Under the pieces are notes generated by a model. The model saw nothing but the letters and a program-made list of their open reading frames with translations, did not search any database and was not told the DNA's origin. A stretch of DNA of 6,875 nucleotides from Thermoprotei archaeon (GTDB lineage Archaea > Thermoproteota > Thermoprotei_A > Sulfolobales > Ignisphaeraceae), in NCBI GenBank assembly GCA_003661905.1, contig QMXA01000050.1:1-6875 (forward strand), given 5' to 3'. A program made the translations under genes and the position numbers. Positions 5,696 to 6,875 of this stretch are shown here, one piece after another (positions within the stretch are counted from its first letter, which is position 1; each line of letters starts with the position of its first letter).

Positions 5696-6007
5696 TTGAG
5701 GAAAGAATTCAGTGTAGAGCTCCACGGAAGAGCTAAGACATCGAATAAAACTTCCGAGAATGCATTTACTATGATCATCTTATGTACAAAGTATGGTGAT
5801 GTATTAGAGTTTAGTCCTCATGATATAGATTCTGATGTAGCTAACTACATAGCTAAGAATTATATGTCTATATTGAGATTAACTGACATACTTGCTAAGA
5901 CATTGTTTGAAATGAGAGTTAAGGAACTTAAGCTAACACTTGATGAAGGCTCAGTACTAATAACAAAGGATAAGAACATAGTCAAGATAAAAATAGCATT
6001 GACATGA
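5696..6007 (+). CDS. Small protein with a roadblock/LC7-like pattern, function unknown
   Basis: From the TTG at 5696 the product has 103 residues; a GTG start at 5687 would add three. The order of elements resembles the roadblock/LC7 fold: a strand and turn MIILCTKYGDVLEF (26-39), like 'gavvvd.dG.vi'; an acidic turn DIDSDV; a long helix YIAKNYMSILRLTDILAKTLF (51-71); then two or three strands, VKELKLTLDEGSVLIT (75-90) and NIVKIKIAL (94-102). Archaeal roadblock proteins act as cytosolic partners or regulators of small GTPases, but no GTPase gene is visible here. The usual first helix is short or absent, since residues 1-24 are polar and strand-like, so this is a tentative fold match and not a firm family call. 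It diverges from the HD gene and converges on the zinc-ribbon gene, with its own likely promoter. Confidence 0.6.
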   Translation: MRKEFSVELHGRAKTSNKTSENAFTMIILCTKYGDVLEFSPHDIDSDVANYIAKNYMSILRLTDILAKTLFEMRVKELKLTLDEGSVLITKDKNIVKIKIALT

Positions 6008-6019
6008 TCTAATAGAGAT

Positions 6020-6029
6020 AAAAACTTTT
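6020..6029. terminator. Possible short bidirectional terminator between convergent genes
   Basis: A run of five A, one C and four T lies in the 26-bp gap between two convergent stop codons. It puts a short oligo-T tract on each strand just past the two genes, as archaeal intrinsic termination uses. The tracts are short, so support is weak. Confidence 0.25.
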
Positions 6030-6033
6030 GGAG

Positions 6034-6252
6034 CTATTGATATATTCTTTCAATCTCCCTAGATTTCAATATCTCTAGTCTAAAGGACCCATTTACTTTT
6101 CTCAAAATTACTCTTTCCGTCACTACTTTAAAACTACATGCAGAACATCTATACTTGTAGGTTATTCTCCTCTCTGACCCTATGTGTTCAGATTCGATCA
6201 TTAAAGTTAATGGAGTTTTACATCTTGGGCATAGATAGTACTTATGCTTCAT
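6034..6252 (-). CDS. Small zinc-ribbon protein
   Basis: This 72-residue protein has two CxxC knuckles, CPRC (8-11) and CSAC (36-39), separated by 24 residues of mostly strand-forming sequence. That is the classic arrangement of a four-cysteine zinc ribbon. The N-terminus is basic (MKHKYY) and the C-terminus forms a strand-rich tail (VTERVILRKVNGSFRLEIL). Archaeal zinc ribbons of this size are often subunits or accessory factors in transcription, translation or RNA processing, but I do not recognise a specific family, and it lacks the features of RNA polymerase subunit Rpo12 or TFS. The ATG at 6252 is well supported by AAGGTGAT just upstream. It has no partner on its strand, converges on the gene ending at 6007 and diverges from the gene at 6431. 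Confidence 0.75.
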   Translation of the reverse strand: MKHKYYLCPRCKTPLTLMIESEHIGSERRITYKYRCSACSFKVVTERVILRKVNGSFRLEILKSREIERIYQ

Positions 6253-6256
6253 TTAT

Positions 6257-6264
6257 ATCACCTT
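6257..6264 (-). promoter_or_regulatory. Strong Shine-Dalgarno site AAGGTGAT for the zinc-ribbon gene
   Basis: AAGGTGAT matches the complement of the 16S 3' end over its whole length and lies 4 nt before the ATG at 6252. It is the strongest ribosome-binding site in the window. Confidence 0.65.
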
Positions 6265-6319
6265 ATTACGTACTATATGTTTGCTGATTCTCTTCATGCT
6301 TCGCCTGTTCTTCAGTATA

Positions 6320-6327
6320 AGTTATAC
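6320..6327 (-). promoter_or_regulatory. Candidate TATA box CGTATAAC for the zinc-ribbon transcript
   Basis: CGTATAAC, with an overlapping second TATA-like TTATAC just downstream, would start transcription near 6290-6297 and give a leader of about 40-45 nt, longer than at the other promoters here. CATATAGT at 6272-6279 is an alternative that would make the message leaderless, which conflicts with the strong SD site. Confidence 0.25.
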
Positions 6328-6391
6328 GAGTATCTGGTAGAAAAGTGCTCTCCCTCAATCACAGATATTATTTTTATGTGGAAGAATCAAG

Positions 6392-6399
6392 TTTTAATT
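6392..6399 (+). promoter_or_regulatory. Candidate TATA box TTTTAATT for the Xaa-Pro dipeptidase gene
   Basis: TTTTAATT is centred about 25 nt upstream of the GGGGT site at 6420, the same geometry as at 4991 and 5609. The predicted leader is about 10 nt. Confidence 0.4.
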
Positions 6400-6419
6400 A
6401 TTAATGATACTAATTACTA

Positions 6420-6424
6420 GGGGT
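6420..6424 (+). promoter_or_regulatory. Shine-Dalgarno site GGGGT for the Xaa-Pro dipeptidase gene
   Basis: GGGGT lies 6 nt before the ATG at 6431. The other nearby ATG, at 6426, meets a stop two codons later. Confidence 0.45.
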
Positions 6425-6430
6425 AATGGC

Positions 6431-6875
6431 ATGAAGTTACATAAGCTCATATCATTAATAGAGCTGAAAGGAGCTGAAGGAGCTGTAATTGTAGGGTCAA
6501 GTAATGTATCGTATTTCATTGGTCTTAGGGTTTCAGGAACTCTTGTAGTTGATAGTACAGGTGCTACACTTTACGTTCCTATTCTTGATTATACAAAGAT
6601 TACAGATGCAGCTAAAGGTCTAGGAATTGAGAAAATAGCTATTAAAGCCTTCAGTCCATATAAGGTGGACGAATTCTTTATACCATCTATAAAGGCTAAG
6701 AAACTCATAGATCTCATTAAACAGCATTTTAAGAAAGGATCAAGAATAATTTTAGATCGAGAATCTCTAAAACCATCAGCTTTAGAAACTCTAAAAGATT
6801 TCAACATAGTTGATGTAAGTAGCGATATTAATAAGTATAGAATGATTAAAGACCCAGATGAAATTAGAAAAATAG
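6431..6875 (+). CDS. Xaa-Pro dipeptidase/aminopeptidase family protein, M24B (N-terminal part; continues past the right edge)
   Basis: The 148 visible residues form the creatinase/prolidase N-terminal domain. Landmarks are SSNVSYFIGLR (23-33), like the family's 'N..YltGf'; a strand pair GTLVVDSTGATLYVP; a middle with alternating helices and strands ending in ALETLKDFNIVDV; and the inter-domain linker KYRMIKDPDEIRKI at the window end, matching 'lR.iKs.eEi..i', after which the M24 pita-bread catalytic domain begins. The five metal ligands lie beyond the window, so activity cannot be judged. Known relatives are cytosolic metalloenzymes that cleave the bond before proline in dipeptides or at peptide N-termini. 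The start is ATG at 6431, with a GGGGT ribosome site and a TATA-like box at suitable distances. It diverges from the zinc-ribbon gene over 178 bp and appears to have its own promoter. Confidence 0.85.
   Translation, partial: MKLHKLISLIELKGAEGAVIVGSSNVSYFIGLRVSGTLVVDSTGATLYVPILDYTKITDAAKGLGIEKIAIKAFSPYKVDEFFIPSIKAKKLIDLIKQHFKKGSRIILDRESLKPSALETLKDFNIVDVSSDINKYRMIKDPDEIRKI

Noticed and set aside
5575..5778. Minus-strand frame across the divergent promoter region
   Set aside because: It covers the proposed promoters and the start of the roadblock-like gene; its hydrophobic look comes from AT-rich intergenic DNA.
6265..6400. Possible C/D box small RNA in the 178-bp intergenic region
   Set aside because: CTGA-like D boxes occur, but no good RTGATGA C box lies at the required distance and the internal box pair is missing.
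6470..6487. Short tandem direct repeat with unit GGAGCTGAA
   Set aside because: Two imperfect copies encode an in-frame KGAEGA stretch at the start of the dipeptidase gene; this is ordinary coding redundancy.
6589..6807. Minus-strand frame opposite the dipeptidase gene
   Set aside because: It is antisense to a recognisable creatinase N-terminal domain.

Overview
This AT-rich window looks archaeal, most likely from a thermophilic crenarchaeon (Thermoproteota; a Desulfurococcales-like genome is a reasonable guess). The main reasons are a riboflavin synthase of the archaeal type (paralogous to lumazine synthase), frequent GTG and TTG starts, Shine-Dalgarno (SD) sites matching GGTG, and TATA-like boxes about 25 nt upstream of those sites. 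The lineage is inferred from protein and signal type only.

Layout. The left six-sevenths is mostly minus strand. Read in the direction of transcription it runs: HD-domain phosphohydrolase (5575-5000); four-helix membrane protein (4958-4206); small single-pass membrane protein (4203-3997); ribB (4028-3348); ribC (3355-2885); ribH (2907-2428); DHH-family phosphoesterase (2380-1406); DUF429 RNase H-fold protein (1409-840). After a 111-bp gap comes the 5' part of a histone-deacetylase-fold gene (728 to beyond the left edge). From 4958 to 840 the genes overlap or lie within 47 bp of each other, so one or two polycistronic units are likely. On the right, a plus-strand gene (5696-6007) with a roadblock/LC7-like pattern diverges from the HD gene and converges on a minus-strand zinc-ribbon gene (6252-6034). 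A plus-strand Xaa-Pro dipeptidase-type gene starts at 6431 and leaves the window.

How the genes work together. RibB makes 3,4-dihydroxy-2-butanone 4-phosphate, RibH condenses it with the pyrimidine intermediate to give lumazine, and RibC dismutates lumazine to riboflavin, so the last steps of the pathway are encoded back to back. The GTP-derived pyrimidine branch and the flavokinase are not here. The DHH and DUF429 genes are translationally coupled (TTGA stop/start overlap) and look like a nucleic-acid or nucleotide processing pair. The two membrane proteins ahead of ribB have no assigned function.

The most unusual item is the gene at the left edge. It follows the histone deacetylase/AcuC family along its visible length but has lost the catalytic His pair and two of the three zinc ligands, so it looks like a pseudoenzyme or a re-purposed family member. 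No CRISPR array, insertion sequence, rRNA or tRNA was seen. No gene-free stretch exceeds about 180 bp.
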